Part shown: positions 6,441 through 15,138 of the stretch, one piece after another
How the letters are laid out: every line of letters starts with the position of its first letter
Numbering within the stretch: position 1 is the first letter of the stretch
DNA from: Clostridia bacterium
GTDB taxonomy: Bacteria; Bacillota; Clostridia; Monoglobales; Monoglobaceae
DNA: 64,000 bases
Assembly (NCBI GenBank): GCA_017546205.1
Contig: JAFYXJ010000014.1
Location: forward strand, 1-64,000
Direction: 5' to 3'
The notes under the pieces: model-generated
Databases searched by the model: none
Seen by the model: only the letters and a program-made list of their open reading frames with translations
Told to the model about the DNA's origin: nothing
Made by a program: the position numbers and the translations under genes

Positions 6441-6611
6441 GTTTGCAAGGAGGTGAAATTTGTATCCGAGAGAATCGGACGGATATCTGGCGAGCGCCTT
6501 TTGTCTTGTAGTTTGCGATGGGAACCCGTGTTTCGGGGTGAGAGGAGAAAATGGATTCTCGACCGAACAAGGTATATGCCTTGTACCATAACAAGAAAAG
6601 AGGAATTTCAA

Positions 6612-7325
6612 ATGAAAAAAACAAAAAACTTACTCAAAATGGTTGTACTATCCATGCTGATTGCCCTTGGGGTGGTGATATCCCCCATACTCAGAGTCGA
6701 GGGAATGTGTCCGATGGCGCATTTTATCAATATTGTATGCTCGGTGTTTCTGGGACCTTGGTATTCGCTACTGTGTGCTACGCTGATAGGTGTCATCCGG
6801 ATGGCAACTATGGCAATACCGCCTATTGCCTTGACGGGTGCAATATTCGGTGCTTTTCTGTCAGGGGTTTTTTATCGGCTGTCAAAAGGGAAAATCATCT
6901 TTGCGGTGCTTGGCGAAATCATTGGAACCGGAATCATCGGTGCCATTGTATCGTATCCTGTTATGAATTTTATTTGGGGAAAGGAAGGACTTAGTTGGTT
7001 GTTTTATGTTCCGTCGTTTATTTGCGGGACCCTTATTGGTGGCAGTATCGCGTACGTATTTTTACGCAAACTTGCAGATAACGGAATGCTTACCAAAATA
7101 CAGGCAAAACTTTCTTCCAGATGCTATTCGGACAAGAGTACCTTGCTTTCCAATACCTTAACCATTGCATCGTTTGGGGCAATCCTGTTTGTGGTTATTG
7201 AAATCGCATCCGGTATCTTTACTCTTACATCGCCGATATTCGATATTTTGCCGTACGCTTCTCTGATTTTATGTGTGTTTACAGCAATACTATATTACAT
7301 TTTCAAGAAGGTGAAACAAGAATGA
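6612..7325 (+). CDS. thiW: Thiamin-precursor (thiazole) ECF transporter S-component ThiW
   Basis: A 237-residue membrane protein. Its first 170 residues match the ThiW family pattern (LIALGVVISPILRVEGMCPM, then AHFINIVCSVFLGPWYSL). ThiW is the substrate-binding S-component that imports hydroxyethylthiazole through the shared ECF energising module. The reading frame extends upstream to 6399, but that stretch overlaps the riboswitch and terminator, so the ATG at 6612 (AAGAGGAA ribosome site) is chosen. The C-terminal third adds two more hydrophobic spans beyond the usual ThiW length. Regulated by the TPP riboswitch. The stop overlaps the thiM start (ATGA). Confidence 0.85.
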   Translation: MKKTKNLLKMVVLSMLIALGVVISPILRVEGMCPMAHFINIVCSVFLGPWYSLLCATLIGVIRMATMAIPPIALTGAIFGAFLSGVFYRLSKGKIIFAVLGEIIGTGIIGAIVSYPVMNFIWGKEGLSWLFYVPSFICGTLIGGSIAYVFLRKLADNGMLTKIQAKLSSRCYSDKSTLLSNTLTIASFGAILFVVIEIASGIFTLTSPIFDILPYASLILCVFTAILYYIFKKVKQE

Positions 7326-8119
7326 TAAATAAAATCTGCAATATTCGGGAGGGTGTTTTGAAACAACAACCTCTGATTCATTGCATTACAAATCCAATTT
7401 CCATCAACCAATGTGCAAATGCCATTCTTTCCCTTGGAGCAAAACCCATCATGGCAGAACATCCGGAAGAAGTTTGTGAAATCACCGATACCGCAGATGC
7501 CCTGATGCTAAACATTGGTAATATTACAGATGCAAGGATGAAATCCATGATGCTGGCGTTGCAATGTGCAAAAAACAAAGGAATTCCGGTCTTGCTGGAT
7601 GCTGTCGGGATTGCGTGTTCCGGATTCAGGAGAACGTATGTTTTGAATCTTTTGAACACATCTGTGCCCTTTGTTATAAAGGGAAATTATTCTGAAATTA
7701 TGGCACTATATCATGCAGAATATGTTTCGTCGGGCGTAGACGCAGATGATTCCGTCGATGTATGTCATATTACCCAAACAGCAACAGAACTTTCCCGAAA
7801 GTATCAGACGGTGATTCTTGCCACAGGGCAAACGGATGTTATCACAGACGGGAAAAGAATGGTACATGTTCAAAATGGGACGCCGGAACTTGCCTCCGTT
7901 ACCGGAACAGGGTGTATGCTTGGGGCGGTATGCTCTGCATTTATGACATCGGCAAGGCCTATGGAGGGGGCGATAGCTGCTTGTGTGTATCTTGGAATAT
8001 GTGGAGAGTTGGCAAAAACCGAGAAAGGCAACGGCAGTTTTATGGTGAACCTGATGGACAAGATTTCAATTCTTGACAAAGAAACGATTGCAAAGCACAT
8101 GAAGATGGAGGAAAAGTAA
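7322..8119 (+). CDS. thiM: Hydroxyethylthiazole kinase ThiM
   Basis: A 265-residue ribokinase-like enzyme that phosphorylates 4-methyl-5-(2-hydroxyethyl)thiazole with ATP for thiamin salvage. Visible family segments: CITNPISINQCANAIL near residue 21, GAKPIMAEHPEE, NIGNI, LLDAVGIACSGFR, VIKGNYSEI and the ATP/anion-hole motif TGTGCMLGAV near 195 with the catalytic Cys. The ATG overlaps the thiW stop by 4 nt, so the upstream in-frame extension is rejected. It pairs functionally with ThiW, which imports its substrate. Confidence 0.95.
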   Translation: MINKICNIREGVLKQQPLIHCITNPISINQCANAILSLGAKPIMAEHPEEVCEITDTADALMLNIGNITDARMKSMMLALQCAKNKGIPVLLDAVGIACSGFRRTYVLNLLNTSVPFVIKGNYSEIMALYHAEYVSSGVDADDSVDVCHITQTATELSRKYQTVILATGQTDVITDGKRMVHVQNGTPELASVTGTGCMLGAVCSAFMTSARPMEGAIAACVYLGICGELAKTEKGNGSFMVNLMDKISILDKETIAKHMKMEEK

Positions 8120-9304
8120 ATGAAAGAAAAACGGACCTCAGTTTTTGAAAACGGATTAATTTGGTTTGGCGCCGCAGTATCGATTGCAGAAATTATGACG
8201 GGAACCTATTTTGCACCGTTGGGTTTTGTCCGAGGACTTTTTGCAGTCTTGATTGGACATGGAATTGGTTGTATCATGCTTTTCCTTGCCGGACTTATTG
8301 GCGGGAAAACCCGTAAAAGTTCCATGGAAACGGCAAAAGCAAGTTTTGGACATAAGGGAGCACTGTTTTTTGCCATTGTGAACATCGTTCAACTTGTTGG
8401 TTGGACCGGTATCATGATTTACGACGGTTCTCTTGCGGCAAACAATATTTTTAACATAGGTAGGCTAGTTTGGTGTATGATTATCGGCGGACTTATTACC
8501 TTGTGGATTATGATTGGTATTAAAAATCTTGGGAAGGTGAATATCGTTGCAATGTTTGCGCTTCTTGTTCTGACCGTTGTACTTAGTTTTATTATTTTTG
8601 GAGAGAAAACAATACAGAATATCGACAGTAATATGATAACCTTTGGAGCTGCGGTTGAATTGTCTGTTGCAATGCCCCTTTCTTGGTTGCCTCTTATCAG
8701 CGACTACACAAGAGATGCGGAGAGCCCTGTGCGGGCAACAGCCGTTAGCGCAATCACATACGGTGTTGTCAGTGGTTTTATGTACATTATTGGCATGGGC
8801 GCAGCAATGTTTACCGCAGAAAGTGATATTGCACAGATTATGGTGAAAGCAGGACTGGGTATCGCAGGACTTGGCATCGTTGTTTTTTCGACGGTTACTA
8901 CAACATTTCTTGATGCATATTCTGCAGGTGTTTCAGCCGAGGCAATATCTCCAAAAGTCAACAGCAAATGGTTGGCTGTTGCGGTTACGGGAATTGGTAC
9001 TGCGGGAGCCATATTTTTTCCTATCACGGATATGACCGAATTTTTATATTTCATAGGTTCGGTGTTTGCCCCCATGATAGCCATTCAGATTGCTGAATTT
9101 TATTTGTTAAAAAGATGTGCAGAAAACCAGAAGTTCAGTATCAGAAACATGATTATCTGGTTCGTTGGATTTGTTATTTACAGATTTTTTATGCGTGTTG
9201 ATCTCATTGTCGGGAGCACATTGCTCGATGTGGTTATAACCATAATCATCTGTATTATAGTAGATTTTGCCTGGCAGAGGAGGAAACATAATGAAAGAGT
9301 TTGA
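8120..9304 (+). CDS. cytX: Hydroxymethylpyrimidine permease CytX (NCS1 family)
   Basis: A 394-residue polytopic membrane protein of the NCS1 nucleobase-cation symporter family, of the CytX subgroup found in TPP-riboswitch operons. Features: an N-terminal LIWFGAAVSIAEIMTGTYF segment and about 10-12 hydrophobic spans including PLSWLPLISDYTRDAESP around residues 187-204. It probably imports the pyrimidine moiety (HMP) used by ThiD. The ATG follows the thiM stop directly, with GGAGG 9-14 nt upstream, and the end overlaps thiE by 14 nt. Confidence 0.88.
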   Translation: MKEKRTSVFENGLIWFGAAVSIAEIMTGTYFAPLGFVRGLFAVLIGHGIGCIMLFLAGLIGGKTRKSSMETAKASFGHKGALFFAIVNIVQLVGWTGIMIYDGSLAANNIFNIGRLVWCMIIGGLITLWIMIGIKNLGKVNIVAMFALLVLTVVLSFIIFGEKTIQNIDSNMITFGAAVELSVAMPLSWLPLISDYTRDAESPVRATAVSAITYGVVSGFMYIIGMGAAMFTAESDIAQIMVKAGLGIAGLGIVVFSTVTTTFLDAYSAGVSAEAISPKVNSKWLAVAVTGIGTAGAIFFPITDMTEFLYFIGSVFAPMIAIQIAEFYLLKRCAENQKFSIRNMIIWFVGFVIYRFFMRVDLIVGSTLLDVVITIIICIIVDFAWQRRKHNERV

Positions 9305-9932
9305 TACGCAGTTATATTTTATTACCGATAGTACGGGTTACTCCAGGAAAGAATTCCTATATCGTGTTGAGCAGGCGCTTTCAGGCGGTGCAACCATGGT
9401 TCAACTTCGAGAAAAAGACAAATCCACACGGGAGTATGTGGAACTTGCCAAGGAGGTTCACAGACTTGCGAAAAAATATCATGTTCCCCTTATCATTGAT
9501 GACAGAGTAGATGTTGCGCTTGCTGTGAATGCTGAGGGCGTTCATGTGGGGCAATGTGATATGCCTGTGGCAATGGCAAGAAAACTTATGGGCGACGATA
9601 AGATTATAGGGGCAACTGCCAAAACTGTCGGACAAGCAAAGGAGGCATACCAACAAGGTGCGGACTATCTTGGGGTTGGTGCAATTTACCCTACCACGAC
9701 AAAAGTCAAGACTGTGCTGACATCGGTTGAAACCTTAAACGATATTTGCCATGCAGTTCCTATTCCTGTCAATGCCATTGGGGGACTGAATAAGGAAAAC
9801 ATAGAAATCCTTAAGGGAATACCGATTGCGGGAATTTGTGTGGTATCCGCCATTATGAAAGCGGAAAATCCTCAAGAAGAGGCAGACGTTTTAAGACAAG
9901 CTATTGAATCTATAAAGGGAGGGATAGTATGA
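9291..9932 (+). CDS. thiE: Thiamin-phosphate synthase ThiE
   Basis: A 213-residue TIM-barrel enzyme that joins HMP pyrophosphate and thiazole phosphate into thiamin phosphate. Characteristic segments: ATMVQLREKDKSTREY, LIIDDRVDVALAV, EGVHVGQCDMP, YLGVGAIYPTTTKV and VNAIGGLNKENI. The ATG at 9291 has AGAGGAGG 7-8 nt upstream and lies inside the cytX end, so it is preferred over the longer frame. It ends 4 nt into thiD (ATGA overlap). Confidence 0.95.
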   Translation: MKEFDTQLYFITDSTGYSRKEFLYRVEQALSGGATMVQLREKDKSTREYVELAKEVHRLAKKYHVPLIIDDRVDVALAVNAEGVHVGQCDMPVAMARKLMGDDKIIGATAKTVGQAKEAYQQGADYLGVGAIYPTTTKVKTVLTSVETLNDICHAVPIPVNAIGGLNKENIEILKGIPIAGICVVSAIMKAENPQEEADVLRQAIESIKGGIV

Positions 9933-10732
9933 AAACAGTTTTGACGGTTGCGGGATCCGATTCCTCTGGAGGTGCGGGGATTCAGGCGGATTTAAAAACC
10001 TTTCTGGCAAACGGCGTGTATGGCATGAGTGCAATTACCGCATTGACGGCACAAAATACCATGGGCGTCAGGTCAGTCTTGGAAGTAACGCCGCAATTTT
10101 TGCAACAACAACTGGAGGCGGTATTTGAAGATATCCCTCCTGATGCGGTTAAGGTCGGGATGGTGCCGACGGCAGAGTTGATAGAGACCTTTTCGGCTTG
10201 CCTGAAACAATGGGAAGCTCCCAATCTGGTTATAGACCCTGTCATGGTGTCGACCAGCGGATCATCATTGATACAACGAGATGCGGTGGAGGTTCTAAAG
10301 AGAGAGCTCTTTCCGATTGCGACAGTGATTACCCCGAATATTCCTGAGGCGGAGCGGCTGACAGGGAAAACAATACGTACATCGGAGGATATGTGCGAGG
10401 CAGCAAAACAATTGGGGGATCAATGGGGGTGCGGAGTTCTGGTCAAGGGCGGACATTTGCTGTGGGATGCCAATGATGTTTTATACTGTCATGAAAAAGT
10501 GCGATGGTTTCAGGGGAAACGAATTGCAAACAATAACACTCACGGAACAGGATGCACCCTTTCCTCGGCAATTGCGGCCAATCTTGCCAAGGGGATATCT
10601 TTGGAAGAAGCTGTTGTAAACGCAAAGGATTATATAAGTGGTGCCTTGTCTGCAATGCTGAATCTGGGGAACGGTTCCGGGCCTTTGCATCATGGATTTT
10701 CTGTTGTGGGATTCCACCAAAATAGTGATTGA
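9929..10732 (+). CDS. thiD: Hydroxymethylpyrimidine/phosphomethylpyrimidine kinase ThiD
   Basis: A 267-residue ribokinase-fold enzyme performing both phosphorylations of HMP. It starts with the signature VAGSDSSGGAGIQADLKTF, has VKVGMVPTAELI, the DPVMVSTSG substrate loop and the ATP/anion-hole NNTHGTGCTLSSAI near residue 200. Last gene of the thiamin operon; translation is coupled to thiE by a 4-nt overlap. No thiC, thiG, thiH or thiL is in the window, so this operon by itself supports salvage of both halves of thiamin. Its stop codon lies within the promoter of the following MFS gene. Confidence 0.95.
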   Translation: MKTVLTVAGSDSSGGAGIQADLKTFLANGVYGMSAITALTAQNTMGVRSVLEVTPQFLQQQLEAVFEDIPPDAVKVGMVPTAELIETFSACLKQWEAPNLVIDPVMVSTSGSSLIQRDAVEVLKRELFPIATVITPNIPEAERLTGKTIRTSEDMCEAAKQLGDQWGCGVLVKGGHLLWDANDVLYCHEKVRWFQGKRIANNNTHGTGCTLSSAIAANLAKGISLEEAVVNAKDYISGALSAMLNLGNGSGPLHHGFSVVGFHQNSD

Positions 10733-10757
10733 AAAGGCGAGAGCACTGTGGTATACT
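10729..10757 (+). promoter_or_regulatory. Promoter of the MFS gene, overlapping the thiD stop
   Basis: TTGAAA (10729-10734), 17-nt spacer, TATACT (10752-10757). It makes the transporter transcriptionally independent of the TPP-controlled operon. Confidence 0.65.
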
Positions 10758-10790
10758 ACTTGCAGTTGACAAAAACTGAGGTGGCGTTGT

Positions 10791-11963
10791 ATGTATTCAC
10801 TTTTATTGGCAGTTATATATCTGGCATTTATCAGTTTGGGCCTTCCCGACTCTCTGCTTGGCTCCGGATGGCCGGTGATGCAGGGTGTGCTGGAGGTTCC
10901 CGTTTCTTATGCGGGGATTATTTCTATGATTATTTGCGGGGGAACCATTGTTTCCAGCCTTTCCTCCAATTTTTTGACACAGAAACTGAATACCGGATTG
11001 GTAACGGCATTCAGCGCGGCATTGTCTGCACTTTCCCTGTTTGGATTTTCGGTGGCGGACTCTTTTTGGGAACTTTGTTTCTGGGCGGTTCCCTATGGTC
11101 TTTCTGCAGGGGCGATTGATGCTGCAATGAATAACTATGTGGCAATTCACTATTCTTCCAAAACCATGAGTTGGCTTCATGCGTCCTGGGGGGTGGGTGT
11201 GACCATCAGTCCGTACATTATGGGATTTTGTCTCTCTCATCAGTATGGGTGGAATATGGGATACCGCAGCGTGTTTTTTATCCAACTGCTTCTTGCGTGC
11301 ATGACCTTTTTGGCACTTCCCTTATGGGACAAGAGAAATAAGGCGACCGAGGGGGAGAAGACACCCAAACAAGTAACGCTGAAATCTGTGTTGAAAATCA
11401 GCGGCGTTCCGTACATATTGCTGGCGTTTTTCGGATTCTGTGCATTGGAGTCTACTGCGGGACTTTGGGCAAGCAGTTACATGGTGGGTGCACGGAGCGT
11501 AGATCCGGAAACGGCGGCTCGGTTTGCGGCATTGTTTTATCTTGGAGAAACGGCGGGAAGATTTTTGAATGGATTTGTGGCAGACCGCTATGGAGATAAG
11601 ACCATGATACAGGTCGGTATCTGGACTATGCTTGTGGGGGTAGTCATGATTCTATTGCCCATTTCGGATAACACCGTGGCACTTGCGGGATTGATTGTGG
11701 TGGGGCTTGGCGCCGCACCGGTTTATCCTTGCATCATCCATGCGACGCCGTTAAATTTCGGTGAGGAAAACTCTCAGGCGTTGGTGGGAATCCAGATGGC
11801 ATCAGCCTATGTTGGCAGTACCTTTATGCCTCCGTTGTTCGGAATATTGGCACAATATCTTCATATTGGATGGTATCCGGTCTATCTGGGAGCCCTTGTA
11901 TTGCTGATGTTGATGTCTACGGGATGCCTGAATCGCTGTTTGGAACAAAATGGTGAAGAATAG
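10791..11963 (+). CDS. Major facilitator superfamily transporter
   Basis: A 390-residue protein with about 12 hydrophobic spans and an MFS layout, including LGLPDSLLGSGWPVM near the start, a loop between spans 6 and 7 rich in Lys/Glu (about residues 185-200) and LYLGETAGRFLNGFVADRYG after the middle. It resembles the FucP/sugar-type group of MFS proteins but the substrate cannot be assigned. ATG with GAGGTGG upstream; own promoter at 10729-10757. It has no clear partner gene: thiamin genes precede it and alaS follows with its own promoter. Confidence 0.82.
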   Translation: MYSLLLAVIYLAFISLGLPDSLLGSGWPVMQGVLEVPVSYAGIISMIICGGTIVSSLSSNFLTQKLNTGLVTAFSAALSALSLFGFSVADSFWELCFWAVPYGLSAGAIDAAMNNYVAIHYSSKTMSWLHASWGVGVTISPYIMGFCLSHQYGWNMGYRSVFFIQLLLACMTFLALPLWDKRNKATEGEKTPKQVTLKSVLKISGVPYILLAFFGFCALESTAGLWASSYMVGARSVDPETAARFAALFYLGETAGRFLNGFVADRYGDKTMIQVGIWTMLVGVVMILLPISDNTVALAGLIVVGLGAAPVYPCIIHATPLNFGEENSQALVGIQMASAYVGSTFMPPLFGILAQYLHIGWYPVYLGALVLLMLMSTGCLNRCLEQNGEE

Positions 11964-11965
11964 AC

Positions 11966-11994
11966 TTGACGGAAACGACCAATTTTGCTATAAT
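11966..11994 (+). promoter_or_regulatory. Promoter of alaS
   Basis: TTGACG (11966-11971), 17-nt spacer and a consensus TATAAT (11989-11994), immediately after the MFS stop. The leader is about 45 nt, too short for a T-box. Confidence 0.82.
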
Positions 11995-12045
11995 GAGCAG
12001 ATGAAATCATAGAACTGGTATTTACCGATAAAAGAGGGATGAACT

Positions 12046-14679
12046 ATGGAAAAATTAGGTTTGAATGAAATCCGAGAGAGATACCTTTCTTTCTTTGAAA
12101 GCAAAGAACATTTACGACTGCCGTCCTTTCCCCTGGTACCCCAGGGTGACGCCAGCCTTTTGCTGATTAATGCAGGTATGGCACCTTTGAAACCCTACTT
12201 CCTGGGAAAGGAAACACCGCCCAGAAAGCGGGTAACCACCTGCCAGAAGTGTATCCGTACACCGGATATTGAATGCGTGGGACAGACTGCCCGTCACGGC
12301 ACATTTTTTGAGATGCTGGGCAACTTCTCCTTTGGAGATTACTTTAAGACAGAGGTAACCAAGTGGGCGTGGGAATTTATTACTGAAGTATTGGAGATTC
12401 CCAAAGACCGTCTCTGGGTCAGCGTTTATGAAGAAGATAAAGAAACTGTGGAACTGTGGACCAAGAATGTAGGGGTAGACCCTGAACGGATTGTCTTTTT
12501 GGGAAAAGAAGACAACTTCTGGGAAATTGGTACCGGTCCCTGCGGTCCTTGTTCTGAAATTTATTTTGACCGTGGTGAAGAATTTGGCTGCGGAAGTCCT
12601 GATTGTGCCGTTGGCTGTGAGTGTGATCGTTACGTAGAGTTCTGGAATCTGGTATTTACCCAGTTTGACAAGGATGAGAACGGCAACTATAACCGCCTTG
12701 CACACCCCAACATTGATACCGGTATGGGATTGGAGCGTATGGCGTGCATTATGCAGGGCGTAACCTCTATTTTTGAGGTAGATACCATTCGTAAGATTCT
12801 GGATACTGCTGCAGAAATGGCAAAAGTGGACTATGGTAAGGATAAGAAAACGGATATTTCTCTTCGTGTCATCACTGACCATATCCGTAGCACGGTATTT
12901 TTGGTATCAGACGGCGTTCTTCCTTCCAATGAGGGAAGAGGCTATGTTTTGAGACGACTCCTGCGCAGAGCGGCAAGACACGGCAAACTGCTGGGTATTG
13001 AAGGCGCATTCCTTTACAAACTGGCAGCAGTGGTTGCACAAGAGAGCAAGAGCGCATATCCTGAACTGGAACGCAACTTTACTTATATTGAGAAAGTTAT
13101 CAAGACCGAGGAAGAACGGTTTGCCGGCACGGTAGACCAGGGACTTGCCATCCTGAATGAATATATGGATGCTGTAAAAGCTGAAGGAAAGACAGAACTT
13201 TCCGGTGAGCAGGCGTTCAAGTTGAATGACACCTATGGGTTCCCCATTGATCTGACCCGTGAAATCGTAGCGGAGCATGGTCTGGGGGTTGACCTTGATG
13301 GATTCAAAGCGTTGATGGATGAACAGAAAAAGCGTGCCCGTACCGCTCGTGGCGACATGGAAGATGCAGCATGGGAAGAAGACATCTTTGCTGTCATTGA
13401 GGGAAATACTGTATTTAATGGTTATGACAACGACGAAGTTGCAGGTAAGATACTGGGTATTGGCAAAGATAATGTGCTTGTTGATAACGCGGAGGCAGGC
13501 GACGAGGTTATTTTGGTGCTTGATACCACTGCATTCTATGCAGAAAGCGGCGGTCAGGTTGGTGACAGCGGTGAGATTGTTGCACAGAATGCGGTTGTCA
13601 AGATTGTTGACACCAAGAAGAAAAACGGAAAATTCCTGCACAAGGGTGTTGTGGAATCCGGCATCATTCAAACCGGAGATAGCGTAACAGCGAAGATTGA
13701 TGTTGTACGCCGTAGCGCGATTCGCAGAAACCACTCTGTGGTACACTTGCTGCAGGCGGCTCTTAAGAGTGTGTTGGGTGACCATGTGGCACAGGCAGGT
13801 TCTTATGTGTCGGAAGACAGAATGCGTTTTGACTTCTCTCACTTTGAAGCAATGACGCAGGAAGAACTTGCAAAGGCAGAAGCACTGGTCAATGAGCAGA
13901 TTCTCAATGATCTTTCCATTGACTGCTTTGAAAAATCTTTGGATGAAGCCCGTGAAATGGGTGCAGTTGCATTGTTCAGCGAAAAATACGGTGCAACAGT
14001 ACGTGTGGTTAAGATGGGGGATTACAGCATTGAACTTTGTGGCGGTACCCATGCATCCTCTACCGGCAAACTGGGACTTTTCAAGATTTTGTCAGAGAGC
14101 GGTGTGGCTGCCGGTGTACGCCGTATTGAAGGCGTGACCGGAATGGGTGTTCTGAAGGTTCTGGAAGAAAAAGATGCATTGATCCAGAAGACCGCACAGA
14201 CCTTGAAAACCAGTCCCAAAGAACTTGCAAACAAAGCAGAAGGTTTGATGGAAGAACTGAAAGAGAGCAAGCGTGAAATTGACAGCCTGAAGAGCAAGAT
14301 GGCAAAGGATGCCATTGGCGACGTTCTGGATGGGGCTGAGACCGTTGGGGAAACTCTGGTTGTTGCCAAACTGATGGGCGACGGCATGGATATGAATACC
14401 TTGCGTGAAATTGGAGATACCCTAAAGAGTAAAGAAAATAATGCAGTTATCGTTCTTGCATCCAAAGACGGAGCAAAAGTCAACATTATCTCCATGGCAA
14501 CGGCTGAGGCTGTTTCCAAGGGTGCACATGCCGGAAAGATCATTTCCGAAGTTGCCAAGACCATGGGCGGCGGAGGCGGCGGTAAGCCGGAATCTGCACA
14601 GGCAGGTGGTAAAGACTCCTCTAAAGCAGAAGAGGCGCTTGCCAAGGTTCTGTCGTTGGTAAAAGAACAGTTGCAGTAA
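12046..14679 (+). CDS. alaS: Alanyl-tRNA synthetase
   Basis: 877 residues, the normal length for bacterial AlaRS. Order: class II aminoacylation core (FFESKEHLRLPSFPLVP at the start, then INAGMAPLKPYFLG and TCQKCIRTPDI), tRNA-recognition region, editing domain with HSVVHLLQAAL near residue 565 and the zinc-binding CGGTHASSTG near 666, and a C-terminal DHHA1-type domain with the glycine run GGGGGGKPESAQAGG. It charges tRNA-Ala and clears Ser/Gly mischarges. Preceded by a strong promoter; a GAGGG ribosome site. Followed after 13 nt by the HIT gene, likely co-transcribed. Confidence 0.98.
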   Translation: MEKLGLNEIRERYLSFFESKEHLRLPSFPLVPQGDASLLLINAGMAPLKPYFLGKETPPRKRVTTCQKCIRTPDIECVGQTARHGTFFEMLGNFSFGDYFKTEVTKWAWEFITEVLEIPKDRLWVSVYEEDKETVELWTKNVGVDPERIVFLGKEDNFWEIGTGPCGPCSEIYFDRGEEFGCGSPDCAVGCECDRYVEFWNLVFTQFDKDENGNYNRLAHPNIDTGMGLERMACIMQGVTSIFEVDTIRKILDTAAEMAKVDYGKDKKTDISLRVITDHIRSTVFLVSDGVLPSNEGRGYVLRRLLRRAARHGKLLGIEGAFLYKLAAVVAQESKSAYPELERNFTYIEKVIKTEEERFAGTVDQGLAILNEYMDAVKAEGKTELSGEQAFKLNDTYGFPIDLTREIVAEHGLGVDLDGFKALMDEQKKRARTARGDMEDAAWEEDIFAVIEGNTVFNGYDNDEVAGKILGIGKDNVLVDNAEAGDEVILVLDTTAFYAESGGQVGDSGEIVAQNAVVKIVDTKKKNGKFLHKGVVESGIIQTGDSVTAKIDVVRRSAIRRNHSVVHLLQAALKSVLGDHVAQAGSYVSEDRMRFDFSHFEAMTQEELAKAEALVNEQILNDLSIDCFEKSLDEAREMGAVALFSEKYGATVRVVKMGDYSIELCGGTHASSTGKLGLFKILSESGVAAGVRRIEGVTGMGVLKVLEEKDALIQKTAQTLKTSPKELANKAEGLMEELKESKREIDSLKSKMAKDAIGDVLDGAETVGETLVVAKLMGDGMDMNTLREIGDTLKSKENNAVIVLASKDGAKVNIISMATAEAVSKGAHAGKIISEVAKTMGGGGGGKPESAQAGGKDSSKAEEALAKVLSLVKEQLQ

Positions 14680-14692
14680 GGAGGAATCTTTG

Positions 14693-15034
14693 ATGGATTG
14701 TTTGTTCTGTAAAATTGCGGCAGGAGAAATTCCCTCTACCAAAGTATATGAGGATGAACTGGTGTACGGATTTCTGGATATTGAGCCTCAGGCACCGGTG
14801 CATATCATTTTGATTCCCAAGGAACATATTCCTTCTGCAAATGCACTTTGCAGTGAGAATTGCGGTGTGGTTGGACATATTTTTGCAGTTGCGGCAAAGC
14901 TGGCTGAGGAACAGGGCTTTTCTGAGAAAGGCTACCGGATAGTTAATAACTGCGGTGAAGACGGCGGACAGACAGTACAACACCTGCATTTTCATCTTCT
15001 GGCAGGCAGAAACCTGGGTTGGCCTCCGGGTTAA
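14693..15034 (+). CDS. HIT family nucleotide-binding protein (HinT-like)
   Basis: A 113-residue histidine-triad hydrolase/transferase. It starts CLFCKIAAGEIP and ends with the active-site triad QHLHFHLLAG (HxHxH, residues about 98-103). HinT-type proteins hydrolyse nucleoside phosphoramidates, including aminoacyl-adenylates, which fits its position just after alaS. A TTG at 14690 is possible, but ATG 14693 is 8 nt after AAGGAGG and is chosen. A strong terminator follows. Confidence 0.93.
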   Translation: MDCLFCKIAAGEIPSTKVYEDELVYGFLDIEPQAPVHIILIPKEHIPSANALCSENCGVVGHIFAVAAKLAEEQGFSEKGYRIVNNCGEDGGQTVQHLHFHLLAGRNLGWPPG

Positions 15035-15048
15035 GTTTATGAAACAGG

Positions 15049-15082
15049 AGCGGGACGGTCATTGCAGACTGTCTCGCTTTTT
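15049..15082 (+). terminator. Terminator of alaS-hinT
   Basis: A 12-bp stem AGCGGGACGGTC/GACTGTCTCGCT with two wobbles, 6-nt loop, then TTTTTAT. Confidence 0.85.
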
Positions 15083-15085
15083 ATA

Positions 15086-15115
15086 TTGCATTTTATTGGA
15101 AAAGTATGATATACT
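15086..15115 (+). promoter_or_regulatory. Promoter of the ymfF-ymfH-lgt unit
   Basis: TTGCAT (15086-15091), 18-nt spacer, TATACT (15110-15115), 24 nt before the ymfF ATG and just behind the preceding terminator. Confidence 0.65.
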
Positions 15116-15138
15116 AAAAAAGAAAAGGAGTGAATTTG

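Noticed and set aside
6399-6611. N-terminal extension of ThiW upstream to 6399
   Set aside because: It would translate through the TPP riboswitch terminator and a leader, and the family starts at the later ATG with a ribosome site.
11995-12045. T-box leader for alaS
   Set aside because: Only about 45 nt lie between the probable transcription start and the ATG, too short, and no T-box sequence is present.
12907-14052. Antisense open frame of 381 codons opposite alaS
   Set aside because: Shadow of the synthetase; low-complexity product, no start context.
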